Shown piece by piece: positions 30,649-38,447 of a DNA stretch of 53,214 nucleotides (the stretch's first letter is position 1; every line of letters begins with the position of its first letter). The notes beneath the pieces were generated by a model that had not been told where the DNA came from, made no database searches, and saw only the letters and a list, made by a program, of their open reading frames with translations. A program made the translations under genes and the position numbers. Origin of the DNA: a bacterium (GTDB taxonomy: Bacteria; Bacillota; Clostridia; Christensenellales; CAG-138); NCBI GenBank assembly GCA_022778545.1, contig JALFDW010000026.1, forward strand, positions 1-53,214, in the 5' to 3' direction.

Positions 30649-31301
30649 AAAAATTCAGCACGGTGGATTATCCCGGCTGCCTTGCGGCGGTGGTTTTTGC
30701 TGCGGGCTGCAACTACCGCTGCTTCTATTGCCATAACCGGCATATTTTGAGCGATCCTCCGCTTCTTTCCGAGGCGGAGGTGCTTGCTTTCATGAAAAAA
30801 CGGGCCGGGCTTCTCGATGGCGTCGTGTTTTCCGGCGGGGAACCCACGCTGCAGGAGGATCTGCCGGAATGGCTTGCCCGTGTGCGCGCGCTCGGCTACA
30901 AAACAAAGCTCGACACCAACGGCAGCCGCCCGGAGATGCTTCGCACGCTGCTTGCGGAAGGGCTCCTTGACTATGTGGCCATGGATTACAAGGCGCCGCT
31001 TGAGGGTTATGCGCCGCTTTGCGGGGCGGATTCCGCGGGCGTGCCGGAGAGCCTTGCCCTGCTGCGTGCATCTCAGGTCCCTTATGAGCTGCGCACCACG
31101 CTCGTGCCCCAGCTCACGGAAACCAAGCTGCGCGAGATGGCCGCGGCCGTTCCTGCGGATGCGCCGTGGTTTTTGCAGCTTTACCGCCCGCAGCCCGGGG
31201 ATGAAGCGCATTTAAACGGCCTTGTGCCGTATACGCCGGGCGAGATCGAAACGCTTGCGGAGCAGCTTCGCCGCGTGCGGCCGAAGGTAAAGGCAAGATA
31301 G
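30630..31301 (+). CDS. nrdG: Anaerobic RNR activating protein (radical SAM)
   Basis: A 223-residue radical SAM enzyme that installs the glycyl radical on NrdD. The start RIAGLEKFSTVDYPG is the family N-terminus, preceded by a TTG start at 30630 with AAGGA eight bases upstream; no ATG fits. The cluster motif is CNYRCFYCHNR (CxxxCxxC, about residues 27-37), and GVVFSGGEPTLQ follows (SAM-binding GGE). The gene overlaps the last 19 bases of nrdD, so the two are co-translated. At 223 residues it belongs to the longer NrdG group common in Clostridia. Confidence 0.93.
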   Translation: MRIAGLEKFSTVDYPGCLAAVVFAAGCNYRCFYCHNRHILSDPPLLSEAEVLAFMKKRAGLLDGVVFSGGEPTLQEDLPEWLARVRALGYKTKLDTNGSRPEMLRTLLAEGLLDYVAMDYKAPLEGYAPLCGADSAGVPESLALLRASQVPYELRTTLVPQLTETKLREMAAAVPADAPWFLQLYRPQPGDEAHLNGLVPYTPGEIETLAEQLRRVRPKVKAR

Positions 31302-31327
31302 GGCGTGGAAAACTGAAAAGTTACAGC

Positions 31328-31360
31328 AAAAACACCCCGCCTGTGTTTACAGGCGGGGTG
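31328..31360 (-). terminator. Terminator of the DUF2179 gene (nrdG side convergent)
   Basis: CACCCCGCCTGT (31333-31344) pairs with ACAGGCGGGGTG (31349-31360) around GTTT. On the minus strand it is followed by TTTTTGC; on the plus strand there is no T-run, so it fits the minus-strand gene best and nrdG only partly. Confidence 0.8.
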
Positions 31361-31387
31361 CTGTTGCCTTTGGAGCCGGCTTTGGGG

Positions 31388-31972
31388 TTAACCCTTTTTG
31401 CGGCGCGCGGTGGCGTTGCGCAGGTAGCCGCTGCGCTGGCTCTTCACGTCGCTCACCGTGATCATGGCGTTGGGCGCGATGCCCTGCACGAGCGCGATGG
31501 CTTCATCCGCCAGCTTGCGGCGCAGGGTGGAAATGAGCATGAAGCGGGTCTCGTCATCCCGCCCCTGGGCGGTCAGCTCCGTTACGCCAAAGCCGTTCTG
31601 CCGCAGCGCCTCGCAGATCTTGTCGCTGGTCTCCTGATCCATGACGACCGTCTGCATGGAGCAGAGGCCGAAGGCCAGCCGCTCTTCCAGCCAGCTGCCC
31701 ACATAGTTGCCGAGCGCATAGGCCAGCGCGTAGGCCAGCATCTTGAGCGGATCGGACTGGTAATCGGAAAGCACATTGCCCGCGATGATGAGCCAGAGCG
31801 TGATCTCAATGAGCGCGATGAACGAGCCGATCAGCCGCTCGCCGCGGTTGATGAGCACGATGCGCAGCGTGCCGAGGGAGACCTCAACGATCTTCCCGAG
31901 GAAGATGATGATATACACCCAGAATGTGCCCGTGGCAAGGAAAGCGGAAAATGCTTCAAAAAATCCGGTCAT
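31388..31972 (-). CDS. DUF2179/UPF0316 membrane protein
   Basis: A 194-residue protein. Three hydrophobic segments (about residues 8-100, with YIIIFLGKIVEVSLGTLRIV and LALAYALGNYVGSWLEERLA-like helices) precede a cytoplasmic DUF2179 domain (about 105-180, with QNGFGVTELTAQGRDDETRF and LISTLRRKLADEAIALV). The domain occurs in putative transporters and small regulators; the function is unknown. AGGAGG ten bases before the ATG at 31972 settles the start; the 50 upstream codons have no site. It lies 147 bp after the ABC-F gene on the same strand. Confidence 0.83.
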   Translation of the reverse strand: MTGFFEAFSAFLATGTFWVYIIIFLGKIVEVSLGTLRIVLINRGERLIGSFIALIEITLWLIIAGNVLSDYQSDPLKMLAYALAYALGNYVGSWLEERLAFGLCSMQTVVMDQETSDKICEALRQNGFGVTELTAQGRDDETRFMLISTLRRKLADEAIALVQGIAPNAMITVSDVKSQRSGYLRNATARRKKG

Positions 31973-32118
31973 GCGCGAAATACCTCCTGAAATAAATAGC
32001 CTGTATCCACAAAAGGCAGTATACGGCCTTTTGCCGCAAAGGAAAAGGAAAAGAATTGTGAATCTTCCGCGCGGCGCAATCGCCACATCGTTATTATGAC
32101 ATACGTCGCAGGGGAAAA

Positions 32119-33612
32119 TCAACCTCCGATGCGGATGCAGTCCGTTGCGACGGCGTCAAGGAATGCCGCATCGTGTTCCACGAACACCATCGTGGGGTTT
32201 CCGGTGGAGAGCAGCGATTCAATCTGTATGCGCGAGAGCACATCCACATAGTTGAGCGGTTCATCCCAAAGGTAAAGGTGCGCCTGCTCGGAAAGGCTCC
32301 GCGCCAGCAGCACCTTTTTGCGCTGCCCGGCGGAAAAGTCCGCCATGTCCTTTTCAAACTGCACGCGCGGGAAATCCAGCTTGCGCAGGATGGTTTTGAA
32401 CAGGCTTTCATCGATGCCGCTGCGCCGTGCAAATTCGGTAAGATCCCCTCTCAGAAAGGAGGTATCCTGTGGCACATAGGATACGATGAGGTCCCCCGGC
32501 AGGCGCACGAGCCCCGTGTGCGGGATGGGCTCGCCCGCGAGCAGCTTGACGACGCTCGATTTGCCGGAGCCGTTGTGCCCCGTGAGCGCAAGGCGCATGC
32601 CCTGCCGCACCTCGAAGGAAAGCCCGTCGAACACGGGTGCTTCGCCATAGCGGACGGCAAGCTCCCGTACCTCGGCCACGACCTCCTTGCGGTGCGAAAG
32701 CGGGTGGATCAAAAGGGCATCGTTTCGCTCGATGTTCCTGAGGAGCTTTGACTTTTCCTCGATGGCATTCTGCTGCCTGCGCTCAAGGTTTTTCCGCCGC
32801 TGCTGCATTTTTGCGGATTGCGCCGCCACATAGGACCGCGTGTTTTTCATTTTGTCCGCACTGTCGATGGCGCTGCCGATCTTCGTTGCTTCCACCCGGT
32901 CGGCCCAGGCTCTGCTTTGCTGCGCTGCGCTTTTCAACCGTCGGATATCGCCCATGAGCCGCTCGTTTTCCGCAAGCTCGTAAGCGTCCTGCCGCGCCTT
33001 GTTTTCCCACCAGGTGGAAAAGTTCCCGCGCGTCACTGTGATGTTTGCCCGGTTGATCGAAAGGATGTGATCCACGCAGCCGTCGAGGAACGCGCGGTCG
33101 TGGCTCACGAGGATGAAACCTTTCTTTGCCCGGAGGTAATCCCGCAAAAGCGCGCGGCCTTCCGCGTCGAGGTGGTTTGTGGGCTCGTCGATGAGCAGAA
33201 AGTTGTTTTCCCGGAGAAACAGCGCCGCAAGGAGCGCCCGTGTGCGCTCTCCGGGGCTCAGGGTCACAAACGGGCGGCAGAGGATTCCTGCGTCCATGCC
33301 CATGCGCCCAAGCTCCCGCAGAAGCATCCATTCCGGTGCGCCCTCGGTCGCTTCAGAGAGCACGTCGAGCGTGTCGCGGCGCCCATCCGCCACGGGGAAC
33401 GGGAAATAGGTGAAGCGCACGGAGGCGCGGATGGTGCCCTTGTATTCATATTTGCCGAGCAGCAGGTTTAAAAACGTGGTCTTGCCGCGCCCGTTGCGCC
33501 CGACAAAGCCGAGCCGCCAATCGGTATCGAGTTCAAAGGAAGCATGTTCAAAGATGTTGTCATAGCTGCCGTCATAGCAGAAGGTAAGATCGTTTACGGA
33601 AATCAGAGACAT
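32119..33612 (-). CDS. Lsa-like ABC-F ribosomal protection protein
   Basis: A 497-residue ABC-F protein with two ATPase domains and no membrane part. Domain 1 has Walker A GFVGRNGRGKTTFLN (about residue 42), the signature LSPGERTRALLAALF and Walker B FLLIDEPTNHLD. A linker of about 100 residues rich in K, R and Q follows (the P-site tRNA interaction region), then domain 2 with GHNGSGKSSV and LYLWDEPLNYVD. The DTDWRLGFVGRNGRGKTTFL opening and overall length are closest to the Lsa group, which displaces lincosamides, pleuromutilins and streptogramin A from the ribosome. That subgroup call is from memory. A leader with a three-codon ORF and hairpins precedes it, with GGGGG ten bases before the ATG. 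Confidence 0.85.
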   Translation of the reverse strand: MSLISVNDLTFCYDGSYDNIFEHASFELDTDWRLGFVGRNGRGKTTFLNLLLGKYEYKGTIRASVRFTYFPFPVADGRRDTLDVLSEATEGAPEWMLLRELGRMGMDAGILCRPFVTLSPGERTRALLAALFLRENNFLLIDEPTNHLDAEGRALLRDYLRAKKGFILVSHDRAFLDGCVDHILSINRANITVTRGNFSTWWENKARQDAYELAENERLMGDIRRLKSAAQQSRAWADRVEATKIGSAIDSADKMKNTRSYVAAQSAKMQQRRKNLERRQQNAIEEKSKLLRNIERNDALLIHPLSHRKEVVAEVRELAVRYGEAPVFDGLSFEVRQGMRLALTGHNGSGKSSVVKLLAGEPIPHTGLVRLPGDLIVSYVPQDTSFLRGDLTEFARRSGIDESLFKTILRKLDFPRVQFEKDMADFSAGQRKKVLLARSLSEQAHLYLWDEPLNYVDVLSRIQIESLLSTGNPTMVFVEHDAAFLDAVATDCIRIGG

Positions 33613-33714
33613 AACAAAAAGACCCCCAATCGGAAGAACGCGCGAAGCACCCAAACGGCAAGCAAAACCGCACGGCAGGAGCTGCCGCGGGGACATGCCG
33701 AACAACGTGGGAGC

Positions 33715-33726
33715 TTATAAGCGCAT
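33715..33726 (-). promoter_or_regulatory. Three-codon upstream ORF (M-R-L-stop) in the ABC-F leader
   Basis: On the minus strand GGAG (33738-33735) stands eight bases before ATG CGC TTA TAA. The ribosome binding site and spacing are better than for an overlapping 43-codon frame starting directly after GGAG. A CGGCAG/CTGCCG hairpin (33673-33687) lies between this ORF and the ABC-F start, and a CCCC at about 33691 could pair with the GGGGG ribosome binding site. Drug-stalled ribosomes on the tiny ORF could change this folding. Confidence 0.5.
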
Positions 33727-33761
33727 CCTTTCATCTCCAATCGTATGGTCTTAATAAATTC

Positions 33762-33791
33762 ACTTTAGCATACTGCGCCGCCTGCTGTCAA
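33762..33791 (-). promoter_or_regulatory. Promoter of the ABC-F gene
   Basis: On the minus strand: TTGACA (33791-33786), 18 bp, TAAAGT (33767-33762) preceded by TGC as an extended -10. Confidence 0.6.
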
Positions 33792-33881
33792 GCCCAGGGC
33801 AGTGCGATCCTGCCGGGGGGCTGAGCGAAAGGGAAATGACAGCACAAGGGAATGATATATTATATATAATTTCACAAACGG

Positions 33882-33910
33882 TTGACAATTGAATCAGAAA
33901 ATGATACCAT
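33882..33910 (+). promoter_or_regulatory. Promoter of the decayed secreted-protein gene
   Basis: TTGACA (33882-33887), 17 bp, TACCAT (33905-33910) preceded by TGA. The surrounding DNA from about 33860 is far more AT-rich than the rest of the window. Nothing else is seen between here and the start at 34045. Confidence 0.6.
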
Positions 33911-34044
33911 CAAAATGCGACCATGATTAGTATAAACATTAAGCTTATTTCTTTATTTTAAAACTAATTCTACATACCCATATGTTTAGCGAGATTATGT
34001 TTCCCGCAAGGGAATGCAAATAATACTGAAAGGAGACTTAAACT

Positions 34045-34435
34045 ATGTCGAGAAAGTTGATTTCTATTGTGCTAACTTTTATGTTCGTGATTATGATTGT
34101 TATGCCAAGTGCACTTGCTTTTAAAGCAAACAACGAATCTGAAGTCGAAATTGTTCGGTATAATAACAGTTATCTTTATACCGAGCAAACTGCAAGTTGA
34201 TATTTGTGCATCGCCGCTGAGCTTGGCAAGCCTATTGATGTTGCAATAAGCTATGCCAATTGTACTGATTACATTCACAAAGACAGACATATATTGTGCG
34301 GCTGAATCAGGAGGTGTTACTGAAATGACAGCATATTCAGATCGGGATACGATTTATTCCCCACATGAATACGACTTTGAAACAACTGCTCTTGCACGCA
34401 GTGCTTATGATACTTATGTGGCAATCTACGGGTAA
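34045..34435 (+). pseudogene. Decayed gene for a secreted protein in an AT-rich island
   Basis: An ATG at 34045, six bases after AGGAGACTTA, opens a 51-codon frame. It starts with a clear signal peptide (MSRKLISIVLTFMFV-type core, ending PSALA) and stops at TGA 34198-34200. The same frame continues past the TGA for 34 codons (AAELGKPIDVAISYANC is there) to 34303. Near 34285 the sense shifts frame: the next frame reads YCAAESGGVTEM and on to 34435, with its own AGGAGG-preceded ATG at 34325. The pieces read together as one secreted protein of about 130 residues broken by a nonsense codon and a frameshift. Alternatively there are two short peptide genes. No family was recognised. Confidence 0.5.
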
Positions 34436-34464
34436 GTTCATTGTTCATCATTTAGGAGGCTGTT

Positions 34465-34773
34465 ATGCTCAACTACAACTGGATCCGCGTTTTGCGGGCG
34501 ATCTGCTTCGCAGGCCTTGCGGCGATTTTAATTCTGGCTTTCACGCAGCCGGCGGGAGCTTCTGCGCTTCGGTGCGCTCTGCCGGGGATCATAGCGATCG
34601 GCTGTATTATCCTCCAAGTGGTGCTGCGGGCTATCGCGTTCCCCTGCCCGCGTTGCGGAAAACACAAAACGACCACCGCGTTTGCGCTCAGCCGTTTGAA
34701 AAAGGATTCCGTGCTCCACTGCCCGGACTGCGGCGAAGAACTGCGTTTCAGGCAGAAAAACGAGGTGAAGTAG
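34465..34773 (+). CDS. Small membrane protein with zinc ribbon
   Basis: A 102-residue protein. Two hydrophobic segments (about residues 9-26 and 37-56) are followed by a zinc ribbon (CPRCGKHKT and CPDCGEELRF, about 61-92). Function unknown; it resembles other clostridial proteins of two membrane helices and a treble-clef tail. AGGAGG six bases before the ATG supports it. Its GC-rich sequence contrasts with the AT-rich island directly upstream, so it marks the return to native DNA. A terminator follows. Confidence 0.78.
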   Translation: MLNYNWIRVLRAICFAGLAAILILAFTQPAGASALRCALPGIIAIGCIILQVVLRAIAFPCPRCGKHKTTTAFALSRLKKDSVLHCPDCGEELRFRQKNEVK

Positions 34774-34797
34774 CTTGGGTTGCCTATAACGTGTACT

Positions 34798-34833
34798 AAA
34801 AAAGCCTGCTGCCGTAAAACGGCCGCGGGCTTT
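34798..34833. terminator. Bidirectional terminator
   Basis: GCCTGCTGCCGT (34804-34815) pairs with ACGGCCGCGGGC (34819-34830) with one mismatch and one wobble, flanked by A6 and T5. Confidence 0.85.
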
Positions 34834-34854
34834 TTCTCGCATTGCCACATGCTG

Positions 34855-35934
34855 TCAAGCCCATGGCAGCGGCAGCATGATCTCCTCGTTGGCAGGATCC
34901 ACAGGGTATTTCTCATTCTCCGTGCCGGGCTCGTCCCAATAGCGGTAATCCTCCGTATACGGGGAATAGGAATAGGCGCGCAGCACGCCCGCGGCCTCGT
35001 CAATCTGCAAAAAGCGCATGTAGCCGCTCCCGCCTTCGCTGCCCGCCGACTGATAGTTGGCGATCATCTGGTAAACGGTGCGTTCCTCCGTTCCGTCGCC
35101 GTCATCGTCGAAGGCAACGGGGACAGCCGCCACGTTGTAGCGGTGGCCGCAAAGCACGAGATAGACGTTCGGGCATTTCGCCAGGACGTTTTTTTGCAGT
35201 GTCTTTCCGCTGTCATAGAGCGAGAGATCCGTCCTGAAATAATCATGCACGCAGAGCACGCCCACGCGCTCCGGATATTGATCGAACACGGATGCGAGCC
35301 AGCGCACGGCCGCATCATCCGGCTGATAGCCCATATAGGCAAACACGTAGCCCGTGTTCCCCGCGTCGATGAGGTCATAGTGCCCCATGCCGCCCTTGTA
35401 GATGCTGCCGCAATAGGGAGCTGCCTCCATGGCCTCACCGCCGAAACGGGCGTTGAATTCGGAAAAGTCGTGGCGACTGTTGCCGACATCATGGTTTCCG
35501 GCGAGCACGCCGTGCGGGATGTCCGCAAGCGCGCGCATAGCGGCTTCCGCCGCGTCCCACTGGGCGGAAACGTCATAGTCCTGCACCATGTCCCCGGTGT
35601 GCACGACGTAAGCAAGGTTGAGCCGGGCGCGCTCCTCCTTCAGAAAGCGCGTCATCGTTTTGAATATTTCGGGATATGCTTCGCTGTAATGCTGTGGGTC
35701 GGAGATCCAGGCGAACGTATATATGCCGCCCAAAGCGGTGAGCGCATCCGGAACGGGCGTGGGGCTTGGCGTCGGGGCGGGTGTGATGCGCTCGATCTTG
35801 AGATACGGTGTCGGGGAAGGCGCAGGCGGCACTTCCGGTGTTGGAGAGGGTGCGGCAGCGCACCCGGCCGTGCAGAGTGTGAACGCTGCCAGGCAGGCGA
35901 GGGCAAAAGGCTTAAAAAAGGAACGCATTTTCAT
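34855..35934 (-). CDS. Metallophosphoesterase lipoprotein
   Basis: A 359-residue exported protein. A signal peptide with lipobox LCTAGC (Cys about residue 25) predicts a membrane-anchored lipoprotein. A Pro/Thr/Ser linker (PSPTPEVPPAPSPTP-type, about 28-65) follows. The calcineurin-like phosphoesterase domain has all its motifs: FAWISDPQHY (Dx[HQ]), VVHTGDMVQD (GDxxxD), GVLAGNHDVGN (GNHD), VCVHDYFR and LVLCGHRYN (GHxH-like, here GHRY). Substrate unknown. AGGA lies six bases before the first ATG; the second ATG two codons on is also possible. It stands alone on the minus strand and diverges from the DUF1003 gene. Confidence 0.87.
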   Translation of the reverse strand: MKMRSFFKPFALACLAAFTLCTAGCAAAPSPTPEVPPAPSPTPYLKIERITPAPTPSPTPVPDALTALGGIYTFAWISDPQHYSEAYPEIFKTMTRFLKEERARLNLAYVVHTGDMVQDYDVSAQWDAAEAAMRALADIPHGVLAGNHDVGNSRHDFSEFNARFGGEAMEAAPYCGSIYKGGMGHYDLIDAGNTGYVFAYMGYQPDDAAVRWLASVFDQYPERVGVLCVHDYFRTDLSLYDSGKTLQKNVLAKCPNVYLVLCGHRYNVAAVPVAFDDDGDGTEERTVYQMIANYQSAGSEGGSGYMRFLQIDEAAGVLRAYSYSPYTEDYRYWDEPGTENEKYPVDPANEEIMLPLPWA

Positions 35935-36097
35935 GATGTATCCTATGAAGCAGATGGAATCCTATGCATCATTTTAGCATGCGGCCGTAAAGCGCGTCAA
36001 ACAGGGAAAGGGGCTTGCAATTTATCAGAGCGCGTAGTACGCTTTGCATGGAAGCGTCATCACGCCATGTACAACAAAAAACGGAGGGCAGAAAACC

Positions 36098-36649
36098 ATG
36101 AAGCGGACGAAACGGCTGGAAAAACGAGAGAAAAGCGACCTTTGGGAATTGCTTGGCACACATGGGCATAAGCCGGATGAAAGCACTCTGCACGACCTTC
36201 TTGAAAATAAGGTTTCCAAAAACACCTATCGCAAGGCAAAGGAACAATACACACTGGGGCAGCGTGCGGCAGACGCCATCGCGCACTTTGCCGGGAGCTG
36301 GACGTTTATCTTTGTGTTCATTGGCGTTCTCCTGCTTTGGATGGTCGTAAATGCCGTGTTCCTTGCAAATGATGGGTTTGATCCTTATCCATTCATCCTG
36401 CTCAACCTGGTGCTTTCCTGTGTTGCGGCAGTGCAGGCTCCGCTCATCATGATGAGCCAGAACCGGCAGGAAGAAAAGGACCGTCTGCGTGCGGAGAACG
36501 ATTATCAGGTGAACATCAAATCCGAGTGCATCCTCGAGGATCTGCACGGCAAGATGGATACTATGCTCAAAAACCAGGAAGCAATTCTGAAAAATCAGGA
36601 AGCGATCATAAACTGGATGGAAAAGCATGAGGAGAACAATATAAAATGA
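36098..36649 (+). CDS. DUF1003 membrane protein
   Basis: A 183-residue protein. The DUF1003 core contains RAADAIAHFAGSWTFIFVFI (about residues 56-75), the phrase FDPYPFILLNLVLSCVAAVQ and APLIMMSQNRQEEKDR, all typical of the family, with two membrane segments (about 65-87 and 98-118). A C-terminal region has a tandem LKNQEAIL/LKNQEAII repeat. Function unknown; some relatives are thought to be cation-related, without proof. GGAGGG ten bases before the ATG at 36098 sets the start, and the 18 upstream codons lack a site. Its stop overlaps the first ATG of the EamA remnant (ATGA). Confidence 0.85.
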   Translation: MKRTKRLEKREKSDLWELLGTHGHKPDESTLHDLLENKVSKNTYRKAKEQYTLGQRAADAIAHFAGSWTFIFVFIGVLLLWMVVNAVFLANDGFDPYPFILLNLVLSCVAAVQAPLIMMSQNRQEEKDRLRAENDYQVNIKSECILEDLHGKMDTMLKNQEAILKNQEAIINWMEKHEENNIK

Positions 36650-37061
36650 ACTGCAAACCGTGGCAGCATGCGGGCGCGATCGGGCTTGCGGAAACCACGG
36701 CGGCGAACGCGGCGTTTTGGAACAACTTTGAAATTGTCGCCACAACGCTCATCGCCATGCTTGTGCTCCGCGAGCGGGTAAGTGGCGGCTGCTTGCGGCA
36801 ATCGGCCTGATTACGGCTGCAAGCGCCATTCTCTGGGCGGTGCTGCTCGGCTTTGTGGCATATGGCCTCAGTATCTTCTTCTATGTGCGCGCACAGCGCA
36901 TACTCGGCGCAGCAAAAACGAGTGCATATTATGCAGTCGCGCCGTTCATCGGCGCGGGGCTGTCACTCGCGGTTTTTGGGACGCTGCCGGGCTGCCTTTT
37001 CCTGCCGGCGCTTGCCGTCATGGCCGTTGGAACATACCTCGCTTCAACGGATGGAAAATGA
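36646..37061 (+). pseudogene. EamA/DMT-family transporter remnant
   Basis: Two pieces in different frames read as one drug/metabolite-type transporter. The first (36646 to about 36779) has GLAETTAANAAFWNNFEIVA and TTLIAMLVLRERV. The second, starting about 36780 in another frame, has KWRLLAAIGLITAASAIL and then LLGFVAYGLSIFFYVRAQRI, LGAAKTSAYYAVAPFIGAGL and GTYLAS. The N-terminal half and the central part between AIL and LLGF, which normally holds about 90 residues, are missing. So the gene lost its 5' end, took an internal deletion and a frameshift. It follows DUF1003 without its own promoter. The C-terminal 74-codon frame is open, but a fragment this short cannot be a working transporter. 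Confidence 0.78.
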
Positions 37062-37219
37062 GAACAGAACGGGAGAAAACGGAACTTTCCGTGCCTGCCG
37101 GAGAGCCGGACAGCCGGGCAGATGGCAGGTAAAAGCTTCCGGGCGGGAAAAAACGGAGGCACTCAGCCAAATAACGTTTAGATTATACTGTGATTTTACA
37201 TTTTAATCCAAGATAATGC

Positions 37220-37248
37220 TTGTTTTTGCTTCATTTGCGTGCTATAAT
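37220..37248 (+). promoter_or_regulatory. Promoter of the pilus operon
   Basis: TTGTTT (37220-37225), 17 bp, perfect TATAAT (37243-37248) preceded by TGC (extended -10). The leader of about 140 bases holds hairpins GTACAGC/GCTGTAC (37295-37312) and GCAAAGC/GCTTTGC (37341-37359). The rest of the gap back to 37062 shows no gene. Confidence 0.75.
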
Positions 37249-37396
37249 TCCTTAATTATAATGTAATATGTGGAGTAACTATCAGCAACTTCATGTACAG
37301 CAGGAGCTGTACTGTACTTTGCATGGAGTGCTGATGTGCCGCAAAGCTGTATGCTTTGCATATTTGCGCAGCGCGGCATCGATTTGGAGGCGCCGG

Positions 37397-37852
37397 ATGA
37401 CGGACAAAGAATTAAAGCGGCTGAGCCGAAGCGAGCTGCTGGAAATGCTCATCGCACAGATGAAAGAAAACGAGGCGCTGCAGAGCCGGCTGGAACTGGC
37501 TGAGGCGCAGCTCAACGACCGGCAGATCGCTGTGGAAAAAGCCGGAACTTTAGCGGAAGCGTCGCTTTCGCTCAACGGTGTGTTTGAGGCGGCGGAAGCG
37601 GCTGCCCAACAATATCTTGAGAACATCGAACGCATGAGCGGGCAGCAGGAGACGATTTGCCGGGACATGCAGGCGGAAGCGGAAGCGAAAGCGGCGGAGA
37701 TCGTGCGCGAAGCGCAGGAATACAGCAAAAAGACGCATGCGGAAGCGGACGCATACTGGAAACAGATCGTTGCGAGGGCGAGAGCACTCTTGAAAGAGCG
37801 GGACGCCCTGCGGGAGCTGATCCAAGCCGTCGGAAGGAACGAAGAAAAATGA
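37397..37852 (+). CDS. Coiled-coil protein at the head of the pilus operon
   Basis: A 151-residue, mostly helical protein with heptad patterns from about residue 5 to 60 and again from 75 to 145 (KENEALQSRLELAEAQL, EAEAKAAEIVREAQEYSKK). No membrane segment, signal peptide or enzymatic motif is seen. Similar short coiled-coil proteins occur just upstream of signal peptidase genes in clostridial pilus loci; the role there is not known. GGAGG six bases before the ATG at 37397 fixes the start. It overlaps lepB by four bases (ATGA). Confidence 0.72.
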   Translation: MTDKELKRLSRSELLEMLIAQMKENEALQSRLELAEAQLNDRQIAVEKAGTLAEASLSLNGVFEAAEAAAQQYLENIERMSGQQETICRDMQAEAEAKAAEIVREAQEYSKKTHAEADAYWKQIVARARALLKERDALRELIQAVGRNEEK

Positions 37853-38439
37853 AAGCCAACGGGAGCGAGCCGCGGCAGATGCCGGATGTGGCACAGCTGG
37901 AAGCGGAATTACAGCGGGAAAAATATAAAAAACGCTATAAACGGGTTCTGCGCAGCACCGTCTACACCCTGATCGTGGTTGCGGCAGTTGCCGTTCTGGT
38001 TGCGACGATCTGGATGCCGGTTCTGCAGATATACGGCTCTTCCATGACTCCGACGCTGGACGAAAGCGACATCGTCGTTTCCATCAAGGGAACGGACTTT
38101 GTCCCGGGAGAACTTGTTGCGTTTTACCTTGGCAACAAGATCCTCGTGAAACGCTGTATTGCCGGGCCCGGCCAATGGGTCGACATCGATGAGGACGGAA
38201 ACGTGTTTGTGGACGGCAAGCTGCTGGACGAGCCTTACCTTGCGGAGAAGGCTTTGGGCGACTGCAACATCGAGCTGCCCTATCAGGTGCCGGACAACCG
38301 CTATTTTTGCCTGGGCGACCACAGGGCTACATCCGTGGATTCGCGCAACACCGCCGTGGGCTGCGTTGCGGAAGAACAGATCGTTGGCAAGATCGTGTTC
38401 CGGGTTTGGCCGCTCGCAGGCTTTGGAGCTTTGAACTAG
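37849..38439 (+). CDS. lepB: Signal peptidase I
   Basis: A 196-residue type I signal peptidase, which cleaves signal peptides at the outer face of the membrane. One N-terminal membrane segment (about residues 42-64) is followed by the catalytic Ser in IYGSSMTPTL and the general-base Lys in ILVKRCIAGPGQWVDI. Further family boxes are PDNRYFCLGDHRATSVDSR (box E, GDNR-like, here GDHR) and VGKIVFRVWPL. It overlaps the coiled-coil gene upstream and lies nine bases before the adhesin, so it is probably dedicated to pilin precursors. Confidence 0.9.
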   Translation: MKANGSEPRQMPDVAQLEAELQREKYKKRYKRVLRSTVYTLIVVAAVAVLVATIWMPVLQIYGSSMTPTLDESDIVVSIKGTDFVPGELVAFYLGNKILVKRCIAGPGQWVDIDEDGNVFVDGKLLDEPYLAEKALGDCNIELPYQVPDNRYFCLGDHRATSVDSRNTAVGCVAEEQIVGKIVFRVWPLAGFGALN

Positions 38440-38447
38440 AAAGGTTG

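Noticed and set aside
31333-31360. Hairpin after nrdG as a plus-strand terminator
   Set aside because: There is no T-run on the plus strand; the T-run is on the minus strand, so I assign it to the DUF2179 gene.
33612-33734. 43-codon ORF in the ABC-F leader, ending in the gene's start
   Set aside because: Its ATG follows GGAG directly with no spacing, while the M-R-L ORF eight bases off is better placed; the longer frame is also not typical of leader peptides.
34198-34303. TGA read as selenocysteine in the AT-rich island (would give a UxxC motif)
   Set aside because: Only a weak four-bp GCTT/AAGC hairpin follows, no selenoprotein family is recognised, and a second frame change downstream points to decay.
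36601-36780. Start of the EamA remnant as a small membrane protein
   Set aside because: It stops soon after the frame break and matches an internal part of a larger transporter, so it is treated as a gene remnant.
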